Assembly: GCA_023425455.1 (NCBI GenBank)
Contig: JAFACP010000034.1
Span: forward strand, 1-10,222
Reading direction: 5' to 3'
Origin: Pseudomonadota bacterium
Lineage (GTDB): Bacteria > Pseudomonadota > Gammaproteobacteria > Enterobacterales > Enterobacteriaceae
DNA: 10,222 nucleotides
Position numbers and translations under genes: made by a program. Positions 1 through 7,629 of this stretch are shown piece by piece. The notes beneath the pieces are model-generated. The model saw only the letters and a program-made list of their open reading frames with translations, was not told where the DNA came from and did not search any database. Position 1 is the first letter of the stretch. Each line of letters opens with the position of its first letter.

Positions 1-422
1 CGAACCAGAGGAAGGTTTTCCCCGCTCCAGCCGGAAATACCGTCTTTCAGGACAGATACGTTCCCGAAGCCTGCTTTATGCAGCGCGCTGGCAGACTCCT
101 GCGCCTGCATGCCAGTACCATCAACCACGATAATCGGCTGGGCTTTATGCTTATCCAGTTCACCGATGTTGTTGGCTTTAATTTCCGCAGGCAGCAGGTT
201 GATAGCGCCCGCAATGTGACCTTTACGGAAGTCGTCGCGCTGGCGCAGATCGACCACCACGGCATCTTCTTTGTTGATGAGACGAGTGGCTTCGCCACGC
301 GTAATGACCTTAATTTTTGAGGTCAGACCCTTAAAGGTGGTGAAAAGCACAGCGGCCAGCAGGCCAATCCACGCGATGCTCAGAACCGGGTGGCGGCTAA
401 CAAATTGCATAATTTCTTGCAT
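1..422 (-). CDS. yibN: YibN, membrane-anchored rhodanese-like protein (3' end cut by window edge)
   Basis: Reading from the ATG at 422, 140 codons stay open to the left edge. They match E. coli YibN (143 residues) almost residue for residue, so only about three codons and the stop are missing. Residues about 10-30 form one hydrophobic segment ([13 protein letters not shown]), a likely N-terminal inner-membrane anchor. The rest is a single rhodanese fold with the markers [22 protein letters not shown] and a C-terminal [13 protein letters not shown]. Where active rhodaneses have the catalytic Cys loop, this protein has [10 protein letters not shown], and the visible protein contains no cysteine at all. 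Sulfur transfer by the standard mechanism is therefore unlikely; the role is unknown. In E. coli yibN lies upstream of grxC and secB. A GGGAG at 439-435 is 12 bases before the ATG, a long spacing; a second in-frame ATG lies at 410. Confidence 0.93.
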   Translation of the reverse strand, partial: MQEIMQFVSRHPVLSIAWIGLLAAVLFTTFKGLTSKIKVITRGEATRLINKEDAVVVDLRQRDDFRKGHIAGAINLLPAEIKANNIGELDKHKAQPIIVVDGTGMQAQESASALHKAGFGNVSVLKDGISGWSGENLPLV

Positions 423-670
423 GGGGGGTAACAACTCCCGACTAAGTGATTAAAAAAACCAGGACAGGAGTATACCTGTGCGTTGTGGCAAATACAGCCA
501 GCGACAATAAGCTAATCCATTTTCTGCGGCATGCCACGAAAAAAAAGCGGCAAAATGACCGGAGAAGGGCTATGCCTCCGCGCTTTCTTTGATCTTCTGC
601 GGCTATTTGATCGATTCAGCTGTAGTAAAATTACGCAAATTTTTTGTCTCTTGAGCATGAGGTTGTTGCA
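423..670. promoter_or_regulatory. Divergent intergenic region yibN / gpmI
   Basis: These 248 bases separate two divergent genes and must hold promoters in both directions. On the plus strand TAAAAT at 626-631 is a fair -10 box for gpmI, but no good -35 lies 16-18 bases upstream. On the minus strand TATACT (474-469) is a fair -10 box for yibN, again with a poor -35. Other structure: the 9-base direct repeat TTCTGCGGC at 522-530 and 595-603, an 8-base palindrome GGCATGCC at 528-535, an A8 run at 539-546, and a short inverted repeat CGGAG/CTCCG at 560-564 and 576-580. I see no convincing small gene. The exact promoter positions are guesses. Confidence 0.4.
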
Positions 671-2214
671 ATGTCGGTTTCTAAAAAACCTATGGTACTG
701 GTGATTCTGGATGGCTATGGCTACCGTGAAGAGAGCCAGGATAACGCCATTTTCAACGCTAAAACCCCGGTCATGGATGCGCTGTGGGCAAAACGTCCCC
801 ATACTCTGATTGATGCATCGGGCCTGGAAGTGGGTCTGCCGGATCGCCAGATGGGTAACTCTGAAGTCGGACACGTGAACCTGGGCGCAGGCCGCATCGT
901 GTATCAGGATCTGACCCGTCTGGACCTTGAAATTAAAGAGCGGACTTTCTTCTCTAATCCCGTGCTGTCCGGTGCCGTAGATAAGGCTGTTGCAGCCGGT
1001 AAAGCGGTGCACATCATGGGTCTGCTGTCTGCGGGCGGTGTTCACAGCCATGAAGATCACATCATGGCGATGGTGGAGCTGGCGGCCGAACGTGGCGCGG
1101 AAAAAATCTATCTGCATGCCTTCCTGATGGCCGCGATACGCCACCGCGCAGCGCCGCATCGTCCCTGCAGGCGTTTGAAGACAAGTTTGCCGCCCTCGGT
1201 AAAGGCCGCGTTGCCTCGCTGATTGGCCGTTACTACGCAATGGACCGTGACAACCGCTGGGATCGCGTTGAACAAGCCTACGACCTGATGACCCTGGCAA
1301 AAGGTGAGTTCCAGTTCGCCAGCGCTGTGGCAGCTCTGGAAGCGGCTTACGCGCGTGATGAGAACGATGAGTTCGTTAAAGCAACCGTCGTGCGTGCAGA
1401 AGGCCAGCCGGATGCCGCAATGGAAGATGGTGACGCGTTGATTTTCATGAACTTCCGCGCCGACCGCGCGCGCGAAATCACCCGCGCGTTCGTGAACACG
1501 GATTTCGACGGTTTCGCCCGCAAGAAAGTGGTCAATCTCGACTTCATCATGCTGACCGAATACGCGGCGGATATCAAAGCGCCATGCGCTTACCCGCCAG
1601 CGTCACTGGAAAATACGTTCGGTGAGTGGATGGCGAAGAAAGATAAGACGCAGCTGCGCATCTCGGAAACCGAAAAATACGCACACGTGACCTTCTTCTT
1701 TAACGGCGGCGTAGAAGAGCCGTTCAAAGGCGAAGACCGCATTCTGATTAATTCACCGAAAGTGGCGACCTACGATCTGCAGCCAGAAATGAGCTCTGAA
1801 GAGCTGACCGGAAAACTGGTCGCGGCAATCGAAAGTGGGAAGTACGACACCATCATCTGTAACTACCCGAACGGCGATATGGTCGGCCATACCGGGGTGA
1901 TGGACGCGGCGATTAAGGCGGTTGAAGCGCTGGATCACTGCGTTGATCGGGTGGCGAAAGCGGTAGAAGCCGTTGGCGGCCAGCTGCTGATTACCGCCGA
2001 TCACGGTAACGCAGAACAGATGCGCGACCCGGCGACCGGTCAGGCACATACCGCGCACACCAACCTGCCGGTACCGCTGATCTATGTCGGTGATAAATCG
2101 CTGAAAGCCGTGGAAGGCGGCAAGCTTTCCGACATCGCGCCAACGATGCTGACGCTGATGGGCATGGAAATCCCTGCAGAGATGACTGGCAAGCCGCTGT
2201 TCATCGTGGAATAA
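671..2214 (+). pseudogene. gpmI: gpmI, cofactor-independent phosphoglycerate mutase, broken by a -1 frameshift
   Basis: GpmI interconverts 3- and 2-phosphoglycerate in glycolysis through a Mn-dependent phosphoserine intermediate. The start at ATG 671 is chosen because [18 protein letters not shown] matches the E. coli N-terminus and a GAGG lies 8 bases upstream. Metal-binding Asp14 and nucleophile Ser64 (MGNSEVGH) are present. The frame is good for 152 codons, then ends in 31 foreign residues and a TGA at 1220-1222. From 1129 the homologous sequence continues in the next frame to the TAA at 2212-2214, including [23 protein letters not shown] and HTAHTNLP. The break falls where LHAFLDGRDTPP is expected: the DNA reads CTGATGGC instead of CTGGATGGC, so one G is missing after 1126. 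The span of 1544 bases is one short of 515 codons, the usual 514 residues plus stop. As written, the first product has the nucleophile but lacks the C-terminal metal ligands, so it should be inactive. Sequencing error is a real alternative. Likely first gene of gpmI-envC-yibQ. Confidence 0.95.
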
Positions 2215-2215
2215 T

Positions 2216-2245
2216 CCTTCCCCATGAGGGGAAAGGCGATTTTTT
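2216..2245 (+). terminator. Terminator-like hairpin between gpmI and envC, possible attenuator
   Basis: Just after the gpmI stop, TTCCCC (2218-2223) pairs with GGGGAA (2228-2233) around the loop ATGA. CC (2216-2217) extends the stem with GG (2235-2236) if A2234 bulges. CGA and then six Ts (2240-2245) follow, which is the form of an intrinsic terminator. The first ATG of the envC frame (2224) sits in the loop, and the only strong Shine-Dalgarno-like run (GAGGGG, 2226-2231) is largely in the stem. It could end part of the gpmI transcripts or hold down envC translation. Its activity is inferred from form only. Confidence 0.5.
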
Positions 2246-3507
2246 CAATCACATGGGTCGTGAAGCCGTACAGGTTATCAGTCAGACCCCTGCTTTACGC
2301 CAGCGCACTCAGCGCTGGCGTATTGCTGTGCGCCGCATCCGCACATGCGGATGACCGCGACCAGCTCAAATCCATCCAGGCCGATATTGCCGCCAAAGAG
2401 CGCGCGGTACGCCAGCAACAGCAGCAACGCGCCACACTGCTCGCCCAGCTTAAACAGCAGGAAGAGGCGATCTCCGCCGCCGCACGCAAACTCCGGGAAA
2501 CGCAGAACACGCTCACGCAGCTCAATAAGCAAATTGACGCCATGAACGCGTCGATTGCCCGCCTGGAGCGCCAGAAGGCCGCGCAGGAAAAGAACCTGGC
2601 CGCCCAGCTTGATGCGGCCTTCCGCCAGGGCGAGCATACCGGGATCCAGCTTATCCTGAGTGGCGAAGAGAGCCAGCGCGGACAGCGCCTGCAGGCCTAT
2701 TTTGGCTACCTGAACCAGGCTCGTCAGGAGACCATCGCTCAGCTAAAACAGACGCGTGAAGAGGTCTCGACGCAGAAAGCGGAGCTGGAAGAGAAACAGA
2801 GCCAGCAGCAGACGCTGCTCTACGATCAGCAGGCGCAGCAGGCGAAGCTCGAGCAGGCACGCAGCGAGCGAAAGAAAACCCTGTCGAGCCTTGAGTCATC
2901 CATTCAGGAAGGACAGAGCCAGCTGAGTGAGATGCGCGCTAACGAAGCAAAATTACGTAACAGCATCGCCCGCGCGGAAGCGGCCGCCAAAGCCCGTGCC
3001 GAAAGAGAGGCCCGCGAGGCCCAGGCCGTGCGTAACAAACAGCAGGAAGCCTCCCGCAAGGGAACCACCTACAAACCGACGGAGAGCGAACGCTCGCTGA
3101 TGTCCCGTACCGGCGGGCTCGGCTCGCCGCGCGGTCAGGCATACTGGCCCGTTCGCGGAACATTACTCCATCGCTATGGCGAACAGCTGCAGGGTGAGCT
3201 ACGTTGGAAAGGGATTGTTATTGCCGCAGCAGAAGGCAGTGAAGTGAAAGCGATCGCCGATGGCCGCGTGATCCTCGCCGACTGGCTCCAGGGTTACGGG
3301 CTTGTGGTGGTGGTCGAACACGGTAAAGGTGATATGAGCCTTTACGGCTATAACCAGAGCGCGCTGGTCAGCGTGGGTACCCAGGTGCGCGCGGGCCAGC
3401 CGATTGCCCTTGTGGGCAGCAGTGGCGGTCAGGGCCGCCCGTCACTCTATTTCGAAATTCGTCGTCAGGGTCAGGCGGTCAATCCACAGCCGTGGTTGGG
3501 AAGATAA
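2224..3507 (+). CDS. envC: EnvC, septal murein hydrolase activator (degenerate LytM factor)
   Basis: EnvC is a periplasmic protein recruited to the division site by FtsEX that activates the amidases AmiA and AmiB for daughter-cell separation. A signal peptide (hydrophobic segment LLYASALSAGVLLCAASAHA) is probably cut after AHA, residue 42 of the longest reading. Residues about 43-290 are rich in Gln, Glu, Lys and Arg with heptad-like spacing, the long coiled coil that binds FtsX. Residues about 305-427 are the LytM (peptidase M23) domain, from YWPVRG to QPWLGR. Its zinc ligands are gone: WKGIVIAAA, LYGYN and RPSLYFE stand where active enzymes have HxGxD, YAH and HLHFE, as in E. coli. The start is uncertain. 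ATG 2224 gives 427 residues but has no ribosome-binding site before it. The E. coli protein (419 residues) would align its Met with an ATC at 2248, and GTG 2260 would also leave a complete signal peptide. Three bases separate its stop from yibQ. Confidence 0.96.
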   Translation: MRGKAIFSITWVVKPYRLSVRPLLYASALSAGVLLCAASAHADDRDQLKSIQADIAAKERAVRQQQQQRATLLAQLKQQEEAISAAARKLRETQNTLTQLNKQIDAMNASIARLERQKAAQEKNLAAQLDAAFRQGEHTGIQLILSGEESQRGQRLQAYFGYLNQARQETIAQLKQTREEVSTQKAELEEKQSQQQTLLYDQQAQQAKLEQARSERKKTLSSLESSIQEGQSQLSEMRANEAKLRNSIARAEAAAKARAEREAREAQAVRNKQQEASRKGTTYKPTESERSLMSRTGGLGSPRGQAYWPVRGTLLHRYGEQLQGELRWKGIVIAAAEGSEVKAIADGRVILADWLQGYGLVVVVEHGKGDMSLYGYNQSALVSVGTQVRAGQPIALVGSSGGQGRPSLYFEIRRQGQAVNPQPWLGR

Positions 3508-3510
3508 GTT

Positions 3511-4434
3511 TTGCTTCAATTTCGTCGAATTGTTCTCTCCGTCGCCAGCGCACTGGCGCTGGCTGCGCCCGTATACGCAGGCAAACTTGCCATTGTCATT
3601 GACGATTTCGGCTATCGTCCTAAAACCGAAAACCAGGTGCTGGCCATGCCGTCAGCCATTTCCGTTGCCGTGCTCCCCAACGCGCCGCACGCCCGTGAAA
3701 TGGCGATCAAAGCCCACAACGGCGGACATCAGGTTCTGATCCACCTGCCGATGGCCCCGTTGAGTAAACAGCCGCTGGAAAAAGATACCCTCCGCCCGGA
3801 TATGAGCAGCGATGAGATCGAGCGCATCATCCGCGACGCCTACGACAAAGTCCCTTATGCCGTGGGGTTGAATAACCATATGGGGAGCGCAATGACCTCC
3901 AGCCTATTTGGCATGCTGAAGGTGATGCAGGCGCTGGAACGCTACAATCTCTATTTCCTCGACAGCATGACCATCGGCAACAGTCAGGCCATGCGCGCCG
4001 CTCAGGGAACCGGCGTGAAGGTGATTAAGCGCAAGGTGTTTCTCGATGATTCGCAGAATGAGGCCGATATTCGCACGCAGTTTAACCGCGCGGTACAGCT
4101 GGCGCGTCGTAACGGCTCGGCGATAGCCATCGGTCATCCGCATCCGTCCACCGTCCGCGTCCTGCAGCAGATGCTGCCAGCTTTACCTGCCGATATCACG
4201 CTGGTGCGTCCGGGCGATCTGCTCAATGAACTGCAGGTGGACACCTCAACGCCGAATCCGGGCCGGCCTGCGCCGCGCAATCCGTTCCATGGGGTGATGA
4301 ACTGTAAGCCAAAACACCCTCTTCAGCCGGTCCCCGCAACGCGCTTCTTCTCGGTGATTGGCGAAAGTCTCAGTGAAAGCACGCTGGTGAAATATGTTCA
4401 GCAGCAGTGGCGGGGGTGGGGGAAAAAGGCGTAA
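3511..4434 (+). CDS. yibQ: YibQ, exported divergent polysaccharide deacetylase family protein
   Basis: The protein (307 residues) matches E. coli YibQ (about 319) along its length, with differences mostly near the C-terminus. It starts at a TTG at 3511, three bases after the envC stop, with GGAAG 7 bases upstream inside the end of envC. No ATG is available near the expected N-terminus, so TTG is the best choice. A signal peptide (IVLSVASALALAAPVYA) is probably cut before GKLAIVIDDFGYRP. The fold is the divergent polysaccharide deacetylase type (COG2861), with family motifs IDDFGYRP near residue 29, LIHLPM, NNHMGS and IGHPHPST. Substrate and reaction are not established. The operon with envC suggests a periplasmic, cell-envelope role, but that is inference from position. 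It ends at a convergent terminator facing the glycosyltransferase gene. Confidence 0.93.
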   Translation: MLQFRRIVLSVASALALAAPVYAGKLAIVIDDFGYRPKTENQVLAMPSAISVAVLPNAPHAREMAIKAHNGGHQVLIHLPMAPLSKQPLEKDTLRPDMSSDEIERIIRDAYDKVPYAVGLNNHMGSAMTSSLFGMLKVMQALERYNLYFLDSMTIGNSQAMRAAQGTGVKVIKRKVFLDDSQNEADIRTQFNRAVQLARRNGSAIAIGHPHPSTVRVLQQMLPALPADITLVRPGDLLNELQVDTSTPNPGRPAPRNPFHGVMNCKPKHPLQPVPATRFFSVIGESLSESTLVKYVQQQWRGWGKKA

Positions 4435-4436
4435 CG

Positions 4437-4454
4437 CCCCGCAGCAAGGCGGGG
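4437..4454. terminator. Hairpin between convergent yibQ and glycosyltransferase genes
   Basis: CCCCGC (4437-4442) pairs perfectly with GCGGGG (4449-4454) around a six-base loop. It begins two bases after the yibQ stop and ends one base before the stop of the opposing gene, so it can serve both. There is no strong T tract in either direction: ATTATT follows on plus, and on minus a T5 run comes about 10 bases later. A moderate bidirectional terminator is the best reading. Confidence 0.6.
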
Positions 4455-4455
4455 A

Positions 4456-5256
4456 TTATTCCGCGACATGAGAGTCTGAGCGTTTACTTGCTACAGGCTC
4501 TTTTTTGTTCGAGTGCTGATACCAGGCTTTGAAATACTTCAGGAAGCTGTACGCTGTGGCGTAGAACCCGGTGACAACGCCCACTTTTCCCTGCCGCCAG
4601 GCACCGCTGAACAGATACCATTTAAAGAATGCGCCGATCGCGCTGATCACTCCACGTCCGATCGAAGGCCGTACCTGCTGGAATTTCACCAGCCTGGTGG
4701 TGTAGCCGTTTAGCTTGTTAAGGACTTCATGCAGATCGTAAAACGTATCGTGGCGCACCCGCCCCGGCATTTTGACCGTGTTGATTTTGCCTTCGACCTT
4801 ATCGTCTACAGGACGCTGATTAAATTTTGCCTGGGTACGGTTAAACAAGCGCACCGGGAAATCAGGAGAAGAGACCGGATAAATGGTTCGCACCTCTTCA
4901 CCCAGCACGTGCCAGTAGCGAGCAATACGCCATGCCTGGCTCGCTGAGGGCGCTTCGCCAGCCTTAAGTGCGAGGATAAAGTCGACCGTTTCTGCATCCA
5001 GGATCTCGTCGCTGTCCATGCACAAAACCCAGTCATTCACGGCCAAATCGATAGCATGGTTCATTTGCGCGCCGTGCATCGCATAAGGATGGTGGTGAGG
5101 CGCAAGCCCGTATTCACGACAGATATCGAGCGTACTGTCGGTACTGCCGGAGTCCAGTACAACGAAATCATCGGCAACTTGCAGCAAAGGAGGCAACACC
5201 TCTCGCAGCAGCCGGGCGGAGTTATAGGTTAATAAACAGACGCTGAGCTTGAACAT
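4456..5256 (-). CDS. Family 2 glycosyltransferase, WaaE/KdtX-like, probable LPS core enzyme
   Basis: The 266-residue protein has a GT-A fold of family GT2: LSVCLLTYN at the N-terminus, VVLDSGSTD with nucleotide-binding Asp35, and the DxD-type motif MDSDE (Asp81, Asp83). Its middle (MPGRVRHDTFYDLHEVLNKLNGY) and the hydrophobic, aromatic C-terminal part (about residues 205-250, GAFFKWYLFSG to LKYFKAWY) resemble the WaaE/KdtX group, which adds beta-1,4-glucose to heptose I of the LPS core in Klebsiella and Serratia. The C-terminal part probably sits on the inner face of the inner membrane. Its donor and acceptor cannot be read from the sequence. In E. coli this site, between yibQ and tdh, carries waaH (yibD), about 344 residues with different motifs, so this gene is not its ortholog. 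ATG 5256 is the earliest start, since an in-frame TAA lies 10 codons upstream. No clear Shine-Dalgarno precedes it, so expression may be low. Confidence 0.85.
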   Translation of the reverse strand: MFKLSVCLLTYNSARLLREVLPPLLQVADDFVVLDSGSTDSTLDICREYGLAPHHHPYAMHGAQMNHAIDLAVNDWVLCMDSDEILDAETVDFILALKAGEAPSASQAWRIARYWHVLGEEVRTIYPVSSPDFPVRLFNRTQAKFNQRPVDDKVEGKINTVKMPGRVRHDTFYDLHEVLNKLNGYTTRLVKFQQVRPSIGRGVISAIGAFFKWYLFSGAWRQGKVGVVTGFYATAYSFLKYFKAWYQHSNKKEPVASKRSDSHVAE

Positions 5257-5368
5257 AGGGACTGTGAAAGTAAACGGATGTTAAACAGACTCTATGATCG
5301 TTTGGACAAAAAAGCGAAGAAAAATAGCAACAATCCGATTGCAAATCGAAAAAACGTGAACAGATCGT
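5257..5368 (-). promoter_or_regulatory. AT-rich leader upstream of the glycosyltransferase gene
   Basis: This stretch between the tdh terminator and the glycosyltransferase must hold the latter's promoter. It is rich in A and T with several A runs on plus. A 13-base perfect dyad, CGATT-GCA-AATCG, lies at 5336-5348 and could be an operator or a small hairpin. I found no confident -35/-10 pair and no ops/JUMPstart (GGCGGTAG) element that would mark RfaH control. Confidence 0.35.
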
Positions 5369-5392
5369 AAAAAAAGCGCCCGCAGGCGCTTT
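5369..5392 (-). terminator. Intrinsic terminator of the kbl-tdh operon
   Basis: Read on the minus strand, AAAGCGCC (5392-5385) pairs with GGCGCTTT (5380-5373) around a four-base loop, giving an 8-base-pair GC-rich stem that runs into a T tract over 5375-5369. It begins 5 bases after the tdh stop. This is a textbook rho-independent terminator. Confidence 0.92.
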
Positions 5393-5397
5393 CTCGC

Positions 5398-6423
5398 TTA
5401 ATCCCAGCTCAGGATCACTTTCCCGGACTGTCCGGAGCGCATGGCGTCAAAGCCCTGCTGGAACTCATCGACAGAGAAACGGTGAGTGATAATCGGAGAC
5501 AGATCCAGACCAGACTGGATCAGTGCCGCCATCTTGTACCAGGTTTCGAACATCTCGCGGCCATAAATGCCTTTGATGAACAGCCCCTTGAAGATCACTT
5601 TGTTCCAGTCGATAGACATATCCGATGGTGGAATACCCAGCATTGCAATACGGCCGCCGTGGTTCATGGTGTCGAGCATGGTACGGAATGCCGGCGGCGC
5701 GCCGGACATTTCCAGACCGACGTCAAAGCCCTCGGTCATGCCCAGCTCTTCCATCACGTCTGCCAGGCTCTCTTTCGACACATCCACCGCGCGGGTGACG
5801 CCCATTTTGCGCGCCAGCGACAGGCGATACTCATTCACATCGGTGATCACGACATTGCGCGCACCCACGTGTTTCGCCACCGCCGCGGCCATAATCCCGA
5901 TCGGGCCTGCGCCAGAAACCAGCACATCTTCGCCCACCAGGTCGAATGACAGCGCGGTGTGAACCGCATTGCCGAACGGATCAAAGATAGACGCCAGGTC
6001 GTCAGAGATGTTGTCCGGAATTTTGAACGCGTTGAAGGCCGGGATCACCAGGTATTCAGCGAAGCAGCCTGCACGGTTAACGCCCACGCCGATGGTGTTA
6101 CGGCACAGGTGCGTACGTCCACCCCGGCAGTTACGGCAGTGGCCGCAGGTGATATGGCCTTCACCTGAGACGCGGTCGCCCAGCTTAAACCCTCTCACTT
6201 CCTGACCAATGCCGACCACTTCACCGACATATTCATGCCCGACAACCATCGGTACCGGAATGGTCTTCTGCGACCACTGGTCCCAGTTGTAGATATGGAC
6301 GTCCGTGCCGCAAATCGCGGTTTTACGGATCTTGATCAGCAGATCGTTATGACCGACTTCCGGCTCCGGCACGTCGGTCATCCAAATCCCTTCTTCCGCT
6401 TTCAGTTTGGATAACGCTTTCAT
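5398..6423 (-). CDS. tdh: L-threonine 3-dehydrogenase
   Basis: Tdh oxidises L-threonine with NAD to 2-amino-3-ketobutyrate in the cytoplasm, the first step of threonine breakdown to glycine. At 341 residues it has the E. coli length and near-identical sequence. It is a medium-chain zinc dehydrogenase: catalytic zinc ligands Cys38 (AICGTD) and His63-Glu64 (VGHEY), structural zinc ligands Cys93, Cys96, Cys99 and Cys107 ([18 protein letters not shown]), the NAD-binding GAGPIG at 171-176, and Asp195 at the end of the second strand, which fits NAD preference. The start at 6423 follows kbl by 9 bases, and its Shine-Dalgarno GAGGA (6434-6430) overlaps the kbl TGA, so the two are probably translationally coupled. 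It is the distal gene of the operon and ends at a strong terminator. No defects seen. Confidence 0.98.
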   Translation of the reverse strand: MKALSKLKAEEGIWMTDVPEPEVGHNDLLIKIRKTAICGTDVHIYNWDQWSQKTIPVPMVVGHEYVGEVVGIGQEVRGFKLGDRVSGEGHITCGHCRNCRGGRTHLCRNTIGVGVNRAGCFAEYLVIPAFNAFKIPDNISDDLASIFDPFGNAVHTALSFDLVGEDVLVSGAGPIGIMAAAVAKHVGARNVVITDVNEYRLSLARKMGVTRAVDVSKESLADVMEELGMTEGFDVGLEMSGAPPAFRTMLDTMNHGGRIAMLGIPPSDMSIDWNKVIFKGLFIKGIYGREMFETWYKMAALIQSGLDLSPIITHRFSVDEFQQGFDAMRSGQSGKVILSWD

Positions 6424-6432
6424 TACACGTCC

Positions 6433-7629
6433 TCAGGCAATGACGCCCAGCTGTTTGCCGATGCGGGTAAAGGCTTCAACCGCACGTTCAATTTGTTCAG
6501 GCGTGTGCGCCGCAGACATCTGAGTACGGATGCGCGCCTGACCTTTTGGCACCACCGGGAAGAAGAACCCGGTGACATAAATGCCCTCTTTTTGCAGTTC
6601 ACGGGCAAAATTCTGCGCCACCACCGCATCGCCCAGCATCACCGGGATGATCGCGTGGTCAGCCCCCGCCAGGGTAAAGCCTGCGGCGCTCATTTTTTCA
6701 CGGAACAGACGGGCGTTGGACCACAGGCGGTCGCGCAGCTCGCTACCCGCTTCCACCATCTCCAGCACCTTGATTGAGGCCGCGACAATGGCCGGGGCCA
6801 GAGAGTTGGAGAACAGATACGGACGGGAGCGCTGGCGCAGCCACTCAACCACCTCTTTGCGTGCAGCGGTGTAACCGCCAGAGGCGCCGCCGAGCGCTTT
6901 ACCGAGAGTACCGGTGATGATATCGACACGGCCCATCACCTCGCAGTATTCGTGGGAGCCGCGGCCATTTTCGCCGACAAAACCGACCGCGTGGGAGTCA
7001 TCAACCATCACCAGAGCATCGTATTTGTCTGCCAGGTCGCACACCCCCTTCAGGTTGGCGATCACGCCATCCATAGAGAACACGCCGTCGGTGGCGATCA
7101 GCACGTGGCGAGCACCGGCTTCGCGGGCCTCTTTCAGGCGCGCTTCCAGCTCGACCATATCGTTGTTGGCGTAGCGGAAACGCTTCGCTTTACACAGGCG
7201 CACACCGTCAATGATAGAGGCATGGTTCAGGGCGTCGGAGATGATCGCGTCTTCTGCGCCCAGCAGGGTCTCAAACAACCCGCCGTTGGCGTCGAAGCAG
7301 GAGGAGTAGAGGATCGCGTCTTCCATTCCGAGGAAGTTCGCCAGCTTTTGCTCAAGCTGCTTGTGGCTGTCCTGCGTGCCGCAGATAAAGCGCACGGAGG
7401 CCATGCCAAAACCGTGGGAGTCCATGCCGTTTTTCGCCGCGGCAATCAGCTCAGGGTGATTCGCCAGACCTAAGTAGTTGTTCGCACAAAAGTTGATCAC
7501 ATGGCTGCCGTCGGCAACGGTGATGTCCGCCTGCTGAGCAGACGTGATAATACGCTCTTCTTTGAACAACCCTTCCGCACGTGCGGTCTCCAGGTCGCTG
7601 TTTAACTGTTTGTAAAAATCACCACGCAT
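6433..7629 (-). CDS. kbl: 2-amino-3-ketobutyrate CoA ligase (glycine C-acetyltransferase)
   Basis: Kbl cleaves 2-amino-3-ketobutyrate with CoA into glycine and acetyl-CoA, completing the pathway begun by Tdh. It is a PLP enzyme of the alpha-oxoamine synthase family. The PLP lysine is Lys244 in GTLGKALGG, Asp210 and His213 lie in MVDDSHAVG, and His136 in DALNHAS stacks on the cofactor. The start at ATG 7629 (MRGDFYKQL) gives 398 residues, as in E. coli, and GGAG at 7640-7637 sits 7 bases upstream. The frame stays open to 7731, but those 34 extra residues resemble nothing in the family and lack a ribosome-binding site. First gene of kbl-tdh. In E. coli the operon is repressed by Lrp and induced by leucine; I cannot point to a specific Lrp site here. 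Confidence 0.98.
   Translation of the reverse strand: MRGDFYKQLNSDLETARAEGLFKEERIITSAQQADITVADGSHVINFCANNYLGLANHPELIAAAKNGMDSHGFGMASVRFICGTQDSHKQLEQKLANFLGMEDAILYSSCFDANGGLFETLLGAEDAIISDALNHASIIDGVRLCKAKRFRYANNDMVELEARLKEAREAGARHVLIATDGVFSMDGVIANLKGVCDLADKYDALVMVDDSHAVGFVGENGRGSHEYCEVMGRVDIITGTLGKALGGASGGYTAARKEVVEWLRQRSRPYLFSNSLAPAIVAASIKVLEMVEAGSELRDRLWSNARLFREKMSAAGFTLAGADHAIIPVMLGDAVVAQNFARELQKEGIYVTGFFFPVVPKGQARIRTQMSAAHTPEQIERAVEAFTRIGKQLGVIA

Noticed and set aside
560..580. Possible terminator (CGGAG/CTCCG hairpin) in the yibN/gpmI gap
   Set aside because: There is no upstream gene for it to terminate on either strand, the loop is 11 bases, and the minus-strand T run is 13 bases away.
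512..1300. Long open frame (262 codons) on the minus strand opposite gpmI
   Set aside because: It lies antisense to clearly conserved gpmI sequence and also crosses the noncoding upstream region; its protein is rich in His, Arg and Gln with no recognisable domain.
1575..1600. IKAPCAYPP in gpmI as a possible second error (E. coli has IKTAVAYPP)
   Set aside because: The frame is kept and this short stretch varies among relatives; a single unusual Pro is not enough to call a defect.
3150..3507. EnvC LytM domain as an active zinc peptidase
   Set aside because: All the usual zinc-ligand positions are substituted, as in the known E. coli activator, so this is expected rather than new.
4456..5397. 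Glycosyltransferase region as a mobile island
   Set aside because: No integrase, tRNA gene, direct repeats or insertion-sequence ends flank it; the neighbours join in the normal order.
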